Shown in pieces: positions 17,283 to 26,628 of a stretch of DNA of 64,000 nucleotides. The stretch comes from Comamonadaceae bacterium (GTDB lineage: Bacteria; Pseudomonadota; Gammaproteobacteria; Burkholderiales; Burkholderiaceae_C). Location of the stretch: the NCBI GenBank assembly GCA_947450645.1, contig CANFWH010000001.1, positions 1 to 64,000 of the forward strand, read 5' to 3'. The position numbers and the translations under genes are program-made. The notes beneath the pieces were generated by a model, which made no database searches, had not been told where the DNA came from, and saw only the letters and a list, made by a program, of their open reading frames with translations. The first letter of the stretch is position 1; every line of letters begins with the position of its first letter.

Positions 17283-19214
17283 ATGGATACCACCTTCCCC
17301 CAACTATTACTCAAGCATGCCTTAGAGCGCCCAACGGCTGCAGCCATGCGTGAAAAAGAATACGGCATCTGGCAAACAACCAGCTGGCAAGACATGGCGA
17401 CCCTTGTGGAAGCCATAGCCTGCGGGCTCTCGCAAGCAGGTCTTGCTCGCGGCGACCACATGGTTGTCGTCGGTAGCAATCGTCCGCGCCTTTACGCCAC
17501 CATGCTGGCCGCGCAGAGCTTGGGCGCCATCCCAATCCCGATGTACCAAGATGCAAACTCAGCGGAGTATGTCTTCCCTGTGAACAACGCAGAGGTAAAG
17601 TTTGCGTTCGCCGAAGACCAAGAGCAAGTCGACAAGCTCGTGGACATCCGCTCGCAATGTCCTGGCATGCTGGGCACGATTTATTTTGATGATCCACGTG
17701 GTCTGCGTAACTACGCAGCAAGTGGCGTGTCGTCACTAGATGATTTGATTGCCACTGGCAAAGCCTTTGCAGCTGCACATACCGACTTCTTTAAAAGCGA
17801 AGTCTCCAAATGCCAACCCGATGACGTGGTGGCCATGTTTTTTACTAGCGGCACCACTGGCAATCCAAAAGGCGTGGTGCATACCCACCGCAGCATGCTG
17901 GATCGCTCGCAAGCAGGTCAAGAGTTCGACCACCTTACCGAGCGCGAAGAAGTGCTTGCTTACTTGCCACCTGCATGGGTGGGGCAAAACATCTTCTCGT
18001 ATGCGCAGTGGCTATGCTGCGGCTACATCGTCAATTGCCCCGAGTCGGCAGCGACGGTGTCGATTGACCTGAAAGAAATTGGTCCGACCTATTACTTCGC
18101 GCCGCCGCGTGTGTTTGAAGGCTTGCTGACCAGCGTGATGATTCGCATGGAAGATGCGTCTCCGCTCAAACGCAACCTGTTCCACAAGTTCATGAACGTC
18201 GCCAAACGCGTGGGACCTGCTCTCACCGATGGCAACAAGTCCGTGGGTTTGCTTGATCGCCTCACTTACGCACTCGGTAATTTTTTGGTTTACGGTCCGC
18301 TGCGCAACAACCTCGGCATGAGCCGTGTCCGCGTGGCATACACCGCTGGCGAAGCGATTGGCCCTGATCTGTTTACGTTTTATCGCTCCATCGGCGTGAA
18401 TTTAAAACAACTCTACGGCTCAACTGAAACAGCTGTGTTTGTTTGCCTGCAGCCCGACAACGCCGCCAAAGCTGATACGGTGGGTATTCCATGCCGCGGA
18501 GTTGAAATCAAAATCGCCAGCGATGGTGAAGTGATGGTTCGCTCTAAAGGTTTGCTCAAGGAGTATTACAAAAATCCAAAGGCAACAGCAGAAGTATTGA
18601 CCGAAGACGGTTGGTATCACACCAGCGATGCAGGCTTTTTGGATAGCGACGGACACCTCAAAATCATTGACCGCGTGAAAGATGTGGGACGTATTGTGGG
18701 CGGCGCTAAAGACGGCTCAATGTTCGCACCGAAGTACGTCGAGAACAAACTCAAGTTCTTTCCGTTCATCAAAGAAGTTGTGGCATACGGCGACAAACGT
18801 GAGAAGGTTTGCGTCATGCTCAACATCGACTTCGATGCAGTGGGTAACTGGGCGGAGCGCAAAAATCTACCTTACGCAGGCTATACCGATTTGGCGCAAA
18901 AGCCCGAGGTCTACGCCATGATTCAAGATTGCGTGAATCAGGTGAACGTCGATCTCTCTAAAGACGACATGCTGTCTGGCTCGCAAATTAGTCGCTTTCT
19001 TGTTTTGCACAAAGAACTGGATGCGGACGATGGCGAGCTGACACGTACCAACAAGGTGCGCCGTGGTTATATTGCCGAAAAATACCAACCACTGGTTGAT
19101 GCACTGTATGGCGACAAGTATGAGCAGTTTATTGAAACTGCGGTTAAGTTTGAAGATGGACGCACGGGCTCGGTAAGCGCCACACTCAAGATCATGGACG
19201 CAACCACACTATGA
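17283..19214 (+). CDS. AMP-dependent acyl-CoA synthetase/ligase
   Basis: Activates a carboxylic acid to its CoA thioester with ATP. The protein has about 643 residues. The adenylate-forming motifs are clear: phosphate loop TSGTTGNPKGV, LKQLYGSTETAVF, and the C-terminal hinge HTSDAGFLDSDGHLKIIDRVKD. Size and overall sequence resemble long-chain fatty-acid ligases that lie next to Liv-type transporters. The start is uncertain: ATG 17283 and 17274 fit homologues, and an upstream GTG at 17214 would run through the operator dyads. It overlaps livG by 4 bp and begins an operon running to about 26.6 kb. Confidence 0.9.
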   Translation: MDTTFPQLLLKHALERPTAAAMREKEYGIWQTTSWQDMATLVEAIACGLSQAGLARGDHMVVVGSNRPRLYATMLAAQSLGAIPIPMYQDANSAEYVFPVNNAEVKFAFAEDQEQVDKLVDIRSQCPGMLGTIYFDDPRGLRNYAASGVSSLDDLIATGKAFAAAHTDFFKSEVSKCQPDDVVAMFFTSGTTGNPKGVVHTHRSMLDRSQAGQEFDHLTEREEVLAYLPPAWVGQNIFSYAQWLCCGYIVNCPESAATVSIDLKEIGPTYYFAPPRVFEGLLTSVMIRMEDASPLKRNLFHKFMNVAKRVGPALTDGNKSVGLLDRLTYALGNFLVYGPLRNNLGMSRVRVAYTAGEAIGPDLFTFYRSIGVNLKQLYGSTETAVFVCLQPDNAAKADTVGIPCRGVEIKIASDGEVMVRSKGLLKEYYKNPKATAEVLTEDGWYHTSDAGFLDSDGHLKIIDRVKDVGRIVGGAKDGSMFAPKYVENKLKFFPFIKEVVAYGDKREKVCVMLNIDFDAVGNWAERKNLPYAGYTDLAQKPEVYAMIQDCVNQVNVDLSKDDMLSGSQISRFLVLHKELDADDGELTRTNKVRRGYIAEKYQPLVDALYGDKYEQFIETAVKFEDGRTGSVSATLKIMDATTL

Positions 19215-20020
19215 GCACGACTAAAAAAATTGGTGATGTCATCCTTGACGTGCAAAACATCTCCCTCAGCTTTGGTGGCGTCAAAGCACTGACGGACATC
19301 AGCTTTAATGTGCGCGAACACGAAGTCCGCGCCATCATTGGCCCTAACGGCGCAGGTAAGAGTTCGATGCTGAACTGCATCAATGGCGTCTATACGCCGC
19401 AGCAGGGCTCGATCACGTTTCGAGGTCAAACCTTCAAACACATGAACTCACGCCAAGTGGCGGAAATGGGCGTGGCGCGTACCTTCCAAAACTTAGCGCT
19501 CTTCAAAGGCATGAGTGTTTTGGACAACATGATGGCGGGACGCAACCTGCACATCAAGAGCAATATTTTTGCGCAGGCCTTCCGCAATCCATTTGGAATA
19601 TGGGGACTAGGCGGCGCAGAAAAAGAAGAAGTCAAGCACCGCGAATACGTCGAGCACATCATCGATTTTTTAGAGATTCAAGCCTACCGAAAAACGCCCG
19701 TAGCCCAATTGCCATATGGCCTGCAGAAGCGCGTTGACCTTGGTCGCGCCCTCTCCATGCAGCCTAGCGTGCTCTTGCTAGATGAGCCCATGGCAGGCAT
19801 GAACTTAGAAGAAAAACAAGACATGTGTCGCTTCGTGCTGGACGTGAACGATGAGTTTGGTACGACTATTGTTTTGATTGAGCACGACATGGGCGTGGTG
19901 ATGGATATTTCCGACCGCGTGGTGGTGCTGGACTACGGCAAAAAGATTGGTGACGGCACGCCCGAAGAGGTGCGCGCCAACCCTGATGTCATCAATGCTT
20001 ACTTAGGAACGAGTCATTAA
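19211..20020 (+). CDS. livG: Branched-chain amino acid-type ABC transporter ATP-binding protein (LivG-like)
   Basis: One of two ATPases of a HAAT-family importer. Walker A is GPNGAGKSSMLN, the signature region is QLPYGLQKRVDLGRAL (a variant of LSGGQ), Walker B is LLLDEPMAGMN, and the switch His is in IEHDMGVVM. The 269-residue length and the insert after Walker A (LFKGMSVLDNMMAG) are typical of LivG. ATGA overlap with the ligase and a 1-bp gap to livH show tight coupling. The substrate is probably the acid activated by the flanking ligases rather than leucine; this is inferred from context. Confidence 0.92.
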   Translation: MSTTKKIGDVILDVQNISLSFGGVKALTDISFNVREHEVRAIIGPNGAGKSSMLNCINGVYTPQQGSITFRGQTFKHMNSRQVAEMGVARTFQNLALFKGMSVLDNMMAGRNLHIKSNIFAQAFRNPFGIWGLGGAEKEEVKHREYVEHIIDFLEIQAYRKTPVAQLPYGLQKRVDLGRALSMQPSVLLLDEPMAGMNLEEKQDMCRFVLDVNDEFGTTIVLIEHDMGVVMDISDRVVVLDYGKKIGDGTPEEVRANPDVINAYLGTSH

Positions 20021-20021
20021 T

Positions 20022-20951
20022 ATGGGATTTTTTCTAGAAACACTACTCGGCGGCTTGATGACAGGGATGCTCTATTCCCTTGTTGCTCTGGGCTTCGTCC
20101 TTATTTTTAAAGCCTCGGGCGTTTTTAACTTCGCCCAAGGTGCGATGGTGCTGTTTGCGGCGCTAGCGATGGCACGATTTGCTGAATGGGTTCCGAAAAT
20201 TACAGGGATTGAAGATCCTGTATTTGGCAACATCGCCGGCTTTGTCTGTGCTGCGGGTGTCATGTTTATCTTGGCGTGGGTGATTGAAAAATTGGTTCTT
20301 CGTCATTTGGTGAACCAAGAAGGCACGACGCTCTTAATGGCAACGCTGGGAATCACCTATTTTTTAGAAGGTCTTGGACAAACTATTTTTGGCAGCGACA
20401 TCTACAAAATTGATGTAGGCATGCCCAAAGATCCCGTGACTATTTTAGAGAGCGTATTTCCAGGCGGAATTTTGGTTAACAAAGAAGATTTGATTGCTGC
20501 GTTGATCGCGGCGGTGCTGGTCGCATTACTCTCAGTCTTCTTCCAAAAAACTGCCACAGGGCGTGCGCTACGTGCTGTTGCAGACGATCATCAAGCGGCG
20601 CAATCGATTGGCATTCCGCTCAATCGTATCTGGGTTATTGTGTGGTGCGTAGCGGGCGTGACGGCTTTAGTAGCAGGCGTCATTTGGGGTAGCAAACTTG
20701 GCGTGCAATTCTCCCTCGCAACTGTCGCCATGCGCGCCTTGCCTGTGGTGATTTTGGGTGGTCTCACTTCCGTGCCAGGCGCCATCATCGGCGGTCTCAT
20801 CATTGGCGTAGGCGAAACGCTTTCAGAAATTTATTTAGGTCCTTTAGTTGGTGGTGGCATCGATATTTGGTTTGCCTACGTGCTCGCACTTGTGTTCCTC
20901 TTGTTCCGTCCACAAGGTTTGTTTGGCGAAAAAATTATTGATAGGGTTTGA
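20022..20951 (+). CDS. livH: Branched-chain amino acid-type ABC transporter permease (LivH-like)
   Basis: Inner-membrane permease of 309 residues with about eight hydrophobic helices. The family pattern is visible: GLMTGMLYSLVALGFVLIFKASGVFNFAQGAMV at the N terminus. The cytosolic coupling loop is around TATGRALRAVADDHQAAQSIGI, and GLTSVPGAIIGGLIIGVGE follows. It pairs with the LivM-like permease that starts 1 bp downstream. Confidence 0.92.
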   Translation: MGFFLETLLGGLMTGMLYSLVALGFVLIFKASGVFNFAQGAMVLFAALAMARFAEWVPKITGIEDPVFGNIAGFVCAAGVMFILAWVIEKLVLRHLVNQEGTTLLMATLGITYFLEGLGQTIFGSDIYKIDVGMPKDPVTILESVFPGGILVNKEDLIAALIAAVLVALLSVFFQKTATGRALRAVADDHQAAQSIGIPLNRIWVIVWCVAGVTALVAGVIWGSKLGVQFSLATVAMRALPVVILGGLTSVPGAIIGGLIIGVGETLSEIYLGPLVGGGIDIWFAYVLALVFLLFRPQGLFGEKIIDRV

Positions 20952-20952
20952 C

Positions 20953-22029
20953 ATGATTTATCGCGAAAACGGCCAGTTCAAAACGAACTACACATCCGAT
21001 CAACAAATCTTTGGCATCACTCAAGATCGCTGGTTCGTATTGGGACTCATGGCGTTTGCAGCTTTCGTCGTCCCATTCGTCGTGGACGAATACCTATTCC
21101 GAGCCATCTTGATTCCGTTCTTGATCCTGTCGCTTGCCGCATTAGGTGTCAATATCTTGGTCGGCTATTGCGGACAAATTTCGTTAGGCTCTGGCGCTTT
21201 CATGGCAGTTGGCGCTTACGCCGCGTACAACTTTTATGTTCGCATTGACGGCATGCCTGTCATCCTCTGCTTATTGCTTGGCGGCGTGTTTTCTACGCTG
21301 GTTGGCGTGTTCTTTGGCATCCCCAGCTTGCGTGTTCGTGGTCTCTATTTAGCGATTGCAACCCTAGCCGCTCAATTCTTTTGCGATTGGGCTTTTTCGC
21401 GAATCAAATGGTTCACCAACGACTCCTCGTCTGGCAGCGTATCCGTCTCTGGCTTCAATGTCTTTGGCATTCCGATTGACTCGCCCCTTGCCAAATACTG
21501 GTTTTGCCTTGGCTTTCTGATTTTCTTTGCGGTACTTGCCAAAAACTTAGTCCGCAGCGCTGTAGGACGTGAGTGGATGGCGATTCGCGACATGGACGTG
21601 GCTGCTGCTGTCATTGGTATCCGCCCCATGTACGCCAAGCTCTCCGCGTTTGCCGTTAGCAGCTTCATCATTGGCGTAGCGGGCGGTCTGTGGGGTTTTG
21701 TGCACTTGGGCTCGTGGGAGCCTGCGGCATTTTCGGTTGACCGCTCGTTTCAGCTTTTGTTTATGGTGATTTTGGGTGGCATGGGCTCCATCATGGGCAG
21801 CTTCATGGGCGCGGCGTTTATTGTGATTTTGCCTATCGTTATCAATATCGTGCTGCCCGAGCTGGGCGGCTTAGTCGGCTGGGAAGTCGGCACGGCAGCC
21901 GTCACGCACGCTGAGAGCATGATTTTTGGTGCACTAATTGTGTGGTTCTTAATTGTCGAGCCGCATGGCTTGGCACGGTTGTGGAGTATTGGGAAACAGA
22001 AATTGCGGCTTTGGCCCTTCCCTCATTAA
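20953..22029 (+). CDS. livM: Branched-chain amino acid-type ABC transporter permease (LivM-like)
   Basis: Second inner-membrane permease, 358 residues from ATG 20953. Helices are visible from about residue 25 onward (WFVLGLMAFAAFVVPFVV). Family segments include LGVNILVGYCGQISLGSGAFMAVGAY, GLYLAIATLAAQ, the coupling loop VGREWMAIRDMDVAAAVIGI and GGMGSIMGSFMGAAFI. I rejected the longer frame from 20848 because it lies inside livH and lacks family similarity. A 51-bp gap separates it from the binding-protein gene. Confidence 0.92.
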   Translation: MIYRENGQFKTNYTSDQQIFGITQDRWFVLGLMAFAAFVVPFVVDEYLFRAILIPFLILSLAALGVNILVGYCGQISLGSGAFMAVGAYAAYNFYVRIDGMPVILCLLLGGVFSTLVGVFFGIPSLRVRGLYLAIATLAAQFFCDWAFSRIKWFTNDSSSGSVSVSGFNVFGIPIDSPLAKYWFCLGFLIFFAVLAKNLVRSAVGREWMAIRDMDVAAAVIGIRPMYAKLSAFAVSSFIIGVAGGLWGFVHLGSWEPAAFSVDRSFQLLFMVILGGMGSIMGSFMGAAFIVILPIVINIVLPELGGLVGWEVGTAAVTHAESMIFGALIVWFLIVEPHGLARLWSIGKQKLRLWPFPH

Positions 22030-22080
22030 TCCACCCATTATGTTTGTGTTTTTGTATTTTTATTTTTAAAGGAGCTAGTC

Positions 22081-23391
22081 ATGAAACTTCGTCAACTCGT
22101 ACTTGCGGCAACTGCCGCAGCGACGCTGGCTGTTGCCAGCACTGCCGCTTTTGCCCAAGCAAAAGAGCAGTTTTTCCCAGCCCTGCCTTACCGCACGGGT
22201 GCCTATGCGCCTAACGGCATTCCATGGGCAAATGGCTATGCCGATTACCTCAAAATGGTGAATCTGCGCGGCGGCATCAATGGTGTCAAAATTTCCACCG
22301 AAGAGTGCGATACAGCCTACGCCACGGACCGCGGCGTGGAGTGCTATGAACGCTTAAAAGGCAAAGCTTCTGGAGCGATTTTCCAGCCGCTATCGACAGG
22401 CATCACGTTTGCCTTGACTGAAAAAGCACCTGCCGACAAAAATCCGCTCATCACTGGCGGCTACGGACGCTCTGAGTCGGCTGATGGCAATGTGTTCAAG
22501 TGGAACTTCCCACTGATGGGCACTTATTGGTCTGGCGCGGACATCATCATGCAGGTCATCACCAAGCGTGAAGGCGGCAACTTAAAAGGCAAGAAAATTG
22601 CGTTGGTCTATCACGACAGTCCCTATGGCAAAGAGCCCATCGCTCTCTTGCAAGAACGTGCAAAGATGCAAGGCTATGACTTGAGCTTGCTACCCGTCAC
22701 TGCTCCTGGTGTAGAGCAAAAAGCAACGTGGCTGCAAATTCGTCAAAACAAGCCTGACTACGTTTTGCTTTGGGGTTGGGGCGTGATGAACTCGGCGGCT
22801 TTGAAAGAAGCTGTGGCTACTGGCTACCCACGCGACAAAATGTACGGCTTATGGTGGTCAGCTGCTGAACCCGATGTCAAGGACATTGGCGAAGGCGCAA
22901 AAGGCTACAACGGCCTTGTCGTGACTGGCAACAGCGGCAAAATTTTGGATGCCATTCGCAAAGACTTACACGGCAAAAAAGCAGGCACAGGTCCAGTTGA
23001 AGAAGTCGGTCAAGTTCTCTACAACCGCGGCATGGTGTCAGCAGCTTTGGCTGTCGAGGGCACCTATCGCGCCCAAGAGCGCTATGGCAAAGGCAAAGTT
23101 ATGACAGGTGATCAATTACGCTGGGGACTTGAAAACTTAAACGTCACGGCTGCACGTATCGAGTCGCTAGGTCTGACGGGGCTACTTCGCCCGATTAGCA
23201 CATCTTGCCAAGACCATGAAGGCTCACGCTCTGCCCGTATCCACCAATGGGATGGCAAAAAGTGGAACTTTACAACGGATTGGATTGAAGCTGACACCTC
23301 TATCATCAAGCCTTTGGTGAAGCAATACGCCACCAAGTACGCAGCTGAGAAAAAACTTGCTCCCCGCACCCCAGCGGACTGCCAGTCTTAA
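22081..23391 (+). CDS. Branched-chain amino acid-type ABC transporter substrate-binding protein (LivK-like)
   Basis: Periplasmic binding protein of 436 residues. A signal peptide covers residues 1-25 (LVLAATAAATLAVASTAAFAQ). The mature part has the type I periplasmic fold (GKKIALVYHDSPYGKEPIALLQERA, then PDYVLLWGWGVMNSAALKEA). The length and EECDTAYATDRGVECYERLKG place it with the long HAAT binding proteins that go with acyl-CoA ligases. A strong AAAGGAG ribosome site sits 7-8 nt before the ATG, stronger than its neighbours. With the hairpins after the gene, this suggests the binding protein is made in excess over the membrane parts. Confidence 0.92.
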   Translation: MKLRQLVLAATAAATLAVASTAAFAQAKEQFFPALPYRTGAYAPNGIPWANGYADYLKMVNLRGGINGVKISTEECDTAYATDRGVECYERLKGKASGAIFQPLSTGITFALTEKAPADKNPLITGGYGRSESADGNVFKWNFPLMGTYWSGADIIMQVITKREGGNLKGKKIALVYHDSPYGKEPIALLQERAKMQGYDLSLLPVTAPGVEQKATWLQIRQNKPDYVLLWGWGVMNSAALKEAVATGYPRDKMYGLWWSAAEPDVKDIGEGAKGYNGLVVTGNSGKILDAIRKDLHGKKAGTGPVEEVGQVLYNRGMVSAALAVEGTYRAQERYGKGKVMTGDQLRWGLENLNVTAARIESLGLTGLLRPISTSCQDHEGSRSARIHQWDGKKWNFTTDWIEADTSIIKPLVKQYATKYAAEKKLAPRTPADCQS

Positions 23392-23396
23392 TCAAT

Positions 23397-23479
23397 AAGG
23401 CCTAGCGGAACAACCTTCCGCTAGGCCTTATCCGTATTGACTTACAGAACCCTACGTCCTGCAAGTCAATACGGATAAG
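23397..23479 (+). promoter_or_regulatory. Tandem overlapping hairpins between binding-protein and ATPase genes
   Basis: Hairpin 1 has perfect 14-bp arms (23397-23410 and 23416-23429) and a 5-nt loop. Hairpin 2 has perfect 17-bp arms (23427-23443 and 23463-23479) and a 19-nt loop. They share three bases, so they compete slightly. No T-run follows, so they more likely protect or partly terminate the upstream mRNA than end the operon. The arm of hairpin 2 (GCAAGTCAATACGGATAAG) shares its core with the intragenic palindromic repeats. Confidence 0.7.
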
Positions 23480-23499
23480 CCTTACAAGAGATATTACTT

Positions 23500-24321
23500 A
23501 TGAATCCTGAGAACCCCAACTCGAATATCGTTCTCAATGTCAACGGCATTGAGGTCATCTACAACCACGTCATTTTGGTTTTAAAGGGCGTCTCGTTGCA
23601 AGTGCCTGATGGAAAAATCGTCGCTATTTTGGGCGGCAATGGCGCTGGTAAAACAACGACGCTACGTGCCATTTCTAACTTACTCAAAGGCGAACGCGGC
23701 GCAGTAACCAAGGGCTCGATTGAGTTGCGTGGTGAGCGTATCGAAAATCTCTCTCCCGCTGATCTTGTTCAGCGCGGCGTAGTACAAGTGATGGAGGGTC
23801 GTCACTGCTTCGCACATCTAACAATTGAAGAGAACTTGCTCACGGGCAGTTACACGCGAAAAAGCAAGGCTGAAATTGCCGCCAATTTGGAGAAGGTCTA
23901 CAACTACTTCCCACGCTTGAAAACACGCCGCACATCGCAGGCGGCTTACACATCAGGCGGTGAGCAGCAGATGTGCGCCATTGGTCGTGCTTTGATGACG
24001 AATCCAAACATGGTTCTGCTCGATGAGCCTTCCATGGGATTGGCTCCGCAAATCGTGGAAGAAGTTTTCAACATCGTGAAAGACTTAAACGAGAAAGAAA
24101 AAGTCACCTTCTTACTCGCTGAGCAAAATACCAATATGGCGCTTAAATACGCTGACTACGGTTACATCATGGAAAGCGGCCGCGTGGTCATGGACGGTGC
24201 GGCCTCTGAGCTGGCGAACAACGAAGACGTCAAAGAGTTCTACCTCGGCATGGGCGGCGGTGAACGTAAATCTTTCAAAGATGTGAAGAGTTATAAGCGC
24301 CGCAAGCGTTGGTTGGCATAA
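23500..24321 (+). CDS. livF: Branched-chain amino acid-type ABC transporter ATP-binding protein (LivF-like)
   Basis: Second ATPase of the importer, 273 residues. Walker A is GGNGAGKTTTLRA, the signature is SGGEQQMCAIGRAL, Walker B is MVLLDEPSMGLAP, and the switch region is LLAEQNTNMAL (Gln in place of His, as in LivF). The C terminus is slightly longer and basic (SFKDVKSYKRRKRWLA). It lies 109 bp after the binding-protein gene, the gap being filled by two hairpins, and 7 bp before the PaaK-like gene. Confidence 0.92.
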   Translation: MNPENPNSNIVLNVNGIEVIYNHVILVLKGVSLQVPDGKIVAILGGNGAGKTTTLRAISNLLKGERGAVTKGSIELRGERIENLSPADLVQRGVVQVMEGRHCFAHLTIEENLLTGSYTRKSKAEIAANLEKVYNYFPRLKTRRTSQAAYTSGGEQQMCAIGRALMTNPNMVLLDEPSMGLAPQIVEEVFNIVKDLNEKEKVTFLLAEQNTNMALKYADYGYIMESGRVVMDGAASELANNEDVKEFYLGMGGGERKSFKDVKSYKRRKRWLA

Positions 24322-24328
24322 GGTTTTT

Positions 24329-25594
24329 TTGATGAATTTTTACGACTCTTTAGAAACGCGCTCAGCCGCTGCACGCGAAGCCGCATTAATGGCGACACTG
24401 CCCGCTCAAATTGCCAACGCTCAATCAAACTCTAGCGCTTTTGCTAGCATCCTCAAGGGCATTGATGCCTCGCAAGTCAATACCCGTAAGGCTTTGGCGG
24501 CATTGCCTGTGACGCGTAAGCATGAACTGCTAGATCATCAAGAGGCTGCACGCGCCGCTAACCCAAGCCAAGCAAACGTGTTTGGTGGATTCAATACGCA
24601 AGCATTCGGTGCGGCAATGCCGCGCGTGTTTGCAAGCCCGGGCCCGATCTACGAACCCGAAGGCAAGGCGCAAGATTATTGGCGCATGGCGCGCTCTATT
24701 TATGCCGCTGGCTTTCGCGCTGGCGAGCTAATTCATAACTGCTTTAGTTATCACTTTGTCCCCGCGGGCTCGATGATGGAGTCGGGCGCACATGCGGTGG
24801 GTTGCACGGTTTTTCCAGGCGGTACGGGGCAAACTGAGCAACAAGTGCAAGCGATCCAGCACTTGCATCCAGCGGGCTATATTGGCACGCCGAGCTTTCT
24901 CAAAATCATTATTGAAAAAGCTGCCGAGCTCAATCAACCACTACCCAAATCATTCAACAAAGCCATGCTGGGCGGCGAAGCATTCCCTCCCTCATTACGC
25001 GACTGGCTACTCGCGCGCGGCATCGCTGGCTATCAATGTTACGCCACAGCCGATCTTGGCCTCATCGCTTACGAGACCGAAACACGCGAGGGCTTGGTGC
25101 TAGACGAAGGCGTGATCTTAGAAATCGTACGCCCAGGTACGGGTGATCCTGTGCCAGAAGGTGAAGTAGGCGAAGTCGTCATCACCTCACTCAATCCAGA
25201 CTATCCACTAATCCGATTTGGCACGGGCGACTTAAGCGCCGTGCTTGCGGGCAATTGCCCCACAGGTCGTACCAACACGCGCATCAAGGGCTGGATGGGT
25301 CGCGCCGATCAAACCACCAAGATGCGTGGCATGTTTGTACATCCTGGGCAAATTGACACAGTAGCAAAACGTTTTCCAGAAATAAAACGCGCTCGCATGA
25401 TTGTGAGCGGCGAAATGGCGAATGATCAAATGCTATTTAAGGCTGAAGTGGTGGGCTCTGTAGATGGCCTTCCCGAACGCATTAGTGCTGCCGTGCGCGA
25501 AATCACCAAGCTACGTGCCGATATTGAACTTTGTGTAGTTGGATCGCTGCCCAACGATGGTAAAGTCATCGAAGACGCACGGAGCTACAAATAA
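24329..25594 (+). CDS. Phenylacetate--CoA ligase-like AMP-binding protein (PaaK family)
   Basis: A second acid-activating enzyme in the operon, 421 residues. It follows the PaaK fold ([13 protein letters not shown], then [22 protein letters not shown], and [11 protein letters not shown] with [20 protein letters not shown] at the C-terminal domain). The P-loop normally seen in PaaK (SSGTTG) is not evident. That is also true of several short PaaK relatives, so activity cannot be assumed. Codons around 47-56 ([10 protein letters not shown]) resemble the palindromic repeat. The stop overlaps the Bug start by one base. Confidence 0.8.
   Translation: MMNFYDSLETRSAAAREAALMATLPAQIANAQSNSSAFASILKGIDASQVNTRKALAALPVTRKHELLDHQEAARAANPSQANVFGGFNTQAFGAAMPRVFASPGPIYEPEGKAQDYWRMARSIYAAGFRAGELIHNCFSYHFVPAGSMMESGAHAVGCTVFPGGTGQTEQQVQAIQHLHPAGYIGTPSFLKIIIEKAAELNQPLPKSFNKAMLGGEAFPPSLRDWLLARGIAGYQCYATADLGLIAYETETREGLVLDEGVILEIVRPGTGDPVPEGEVGEVVITSLNPDYPLIRFGTGDLSAVLAGNCPTGRTNTRIKGWMGRADQTTKMRGMFVHPGQIDTVAKRFPEIKRARMIVSGEMANDQMLFKAEVVGSVDGLPERISAAVREITKLRADIELCVVGSLPNDGKVIEDARSYK
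24469..24494 (+). repeat. Possible diverged palindromic repeat, copy J (in the PaaK-like gene)
   Basis: The stretch starts CTCGCAAGTCAATAC and ends GTAAGGCTT. It shares 12 consecutive bases with hairpin 2 at 23461-23472, and its ends match the intragenic family. The reading frame is also the family frame (SQ....KA). Similarity could come from ordinary coding sequence, so confidence is low. Confidence 0.3.
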
Positions 25595-26616
25595 TGAACA
25601 CTAAACGACATCTTCTAAAATCCACAGCCAGCCTGATTGCACTTGCCGCTGCTGGCAACGCTTTCAGTCAAGCCGCGTGGCCAAGCAAGCCCGTGCGGAT
25701 CGTCGTGCCTTTTGCTGCAGGCGGTACAACCGATATTCTGGCAAGAGCCATCGCACCTGAGCTTTCCAAAGCATTTGGGCAGTCTTTCTTTGTTGAGAAT
25801 CGCGCTGGAGCGGGCGGCAACTTAGGCGCTGATATTGTCGCCAAATCACCCAATGATGGCTACACACTACTCATGGGTACCGTAGGCACACACGGCATCA
25901 ATCGTGCGCTTTATCCAAAACTAGCTTTCGACCCTATCAAAGATTTTGCACCTATCACTCTAGTGGCGGCCGTGCCCAATGTGATGGAGATGAATGCAGA
26001 CAAAGCCAAAGCACTTGGCATCACGAACGTCAAAGAATTTATCGCCTACGCCCGCGCCAATCCTGGCAAGCTCAACATGGCCTCTAGCGGCAATGGCACG
26101 TCAATCCATCTTGCGGGCGAACTCTTCAAAAGTCGCACAGGCATCTTCATGCTACATTTTCCGTACCGCGGCTCAAATCCCGCGCTACTCGACATGCTGG
26201 GCGGCAGCATGGATGTGATGTTTGACAATTTGCCGTCCTCACTACCGCATATCAAATCAGGACGATTAAAGGCTTTTGCGGTAACCAGCAGTCAGCGCTC
26301 TAGCGCCTTGCCAGATGTGCCAACCATTGAAGAAGCTGGCAAACTGGCTGGTGGTGATTTGGCTAAATCTTTGGCTGGCTTTGAAGCGAGTTCGTGGTTT
26401 GGCCTACTCGCACCAGCAGGTACAGCCCCCAGCACAATCAATCGTATTCAGCAAGAAGTGGCTAAGTCGCTTGGCAGTCCTGAAATCAAAGAAAAACTAG
26501 TTGCCCAAGGCGCCATCCCCAGCGGGAATACACCCGCACAGTTTGCAACGTTTATTGCCGCCGAGCATAAAAAGTGGGCTGATGTCGTGAAGGCGTCTGG
26601 CGCTAAAGTCGATTAG
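25594..26616 (+). CDS. Bug/TctC family periplasmic solute-binding protein
   Basis: A 340-residue secreted binding protein, the last gene of the ligase/Liv operon. The signal peptide is residues 1-25 ([14 protein letters not shown]). The core reads [48 protein letters not shown] and [17 protein letters not shown]. Together with the LivK-like protein it gives this operon two different binding proteins. This one may deliver its ligand to an unlinked TctAB or act as a sensor. It is convergent with the FecR gene, only 12 bp apart. Confidence 0.92.
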   Translation: MNTKRHLLKSTASLIALAAAGNAFSQAAWPSKPVRIVVPFAAGGTTDILARAIAPELSKAFGQSFFVENRAGAGGNLGADIVAKSPNDGYTLLMGTVGTHGINRALYPKLAFDPIKDFAPITLVAAVPNVMEMNADKAKALGITNVKEFIAYARANPGKLNMASSGNGTSIHLAGELFKSRTGIFMLHFPYRGSNPALLDMLGGSMDVMFDNLPSSLPHIKSGRLKAFAVTSSQRSSALPDVPTIEEAGKLAGGDLAKSLAGFEASSWFGLLAPAGTAPSTINRIQQEVAKSLGSPEIKEKLVAQGAIPSGNTPAQFATFIAAEHKKWADVVKASGAKVD

Positions 26617-26628
26617 TACCTGCTATCA

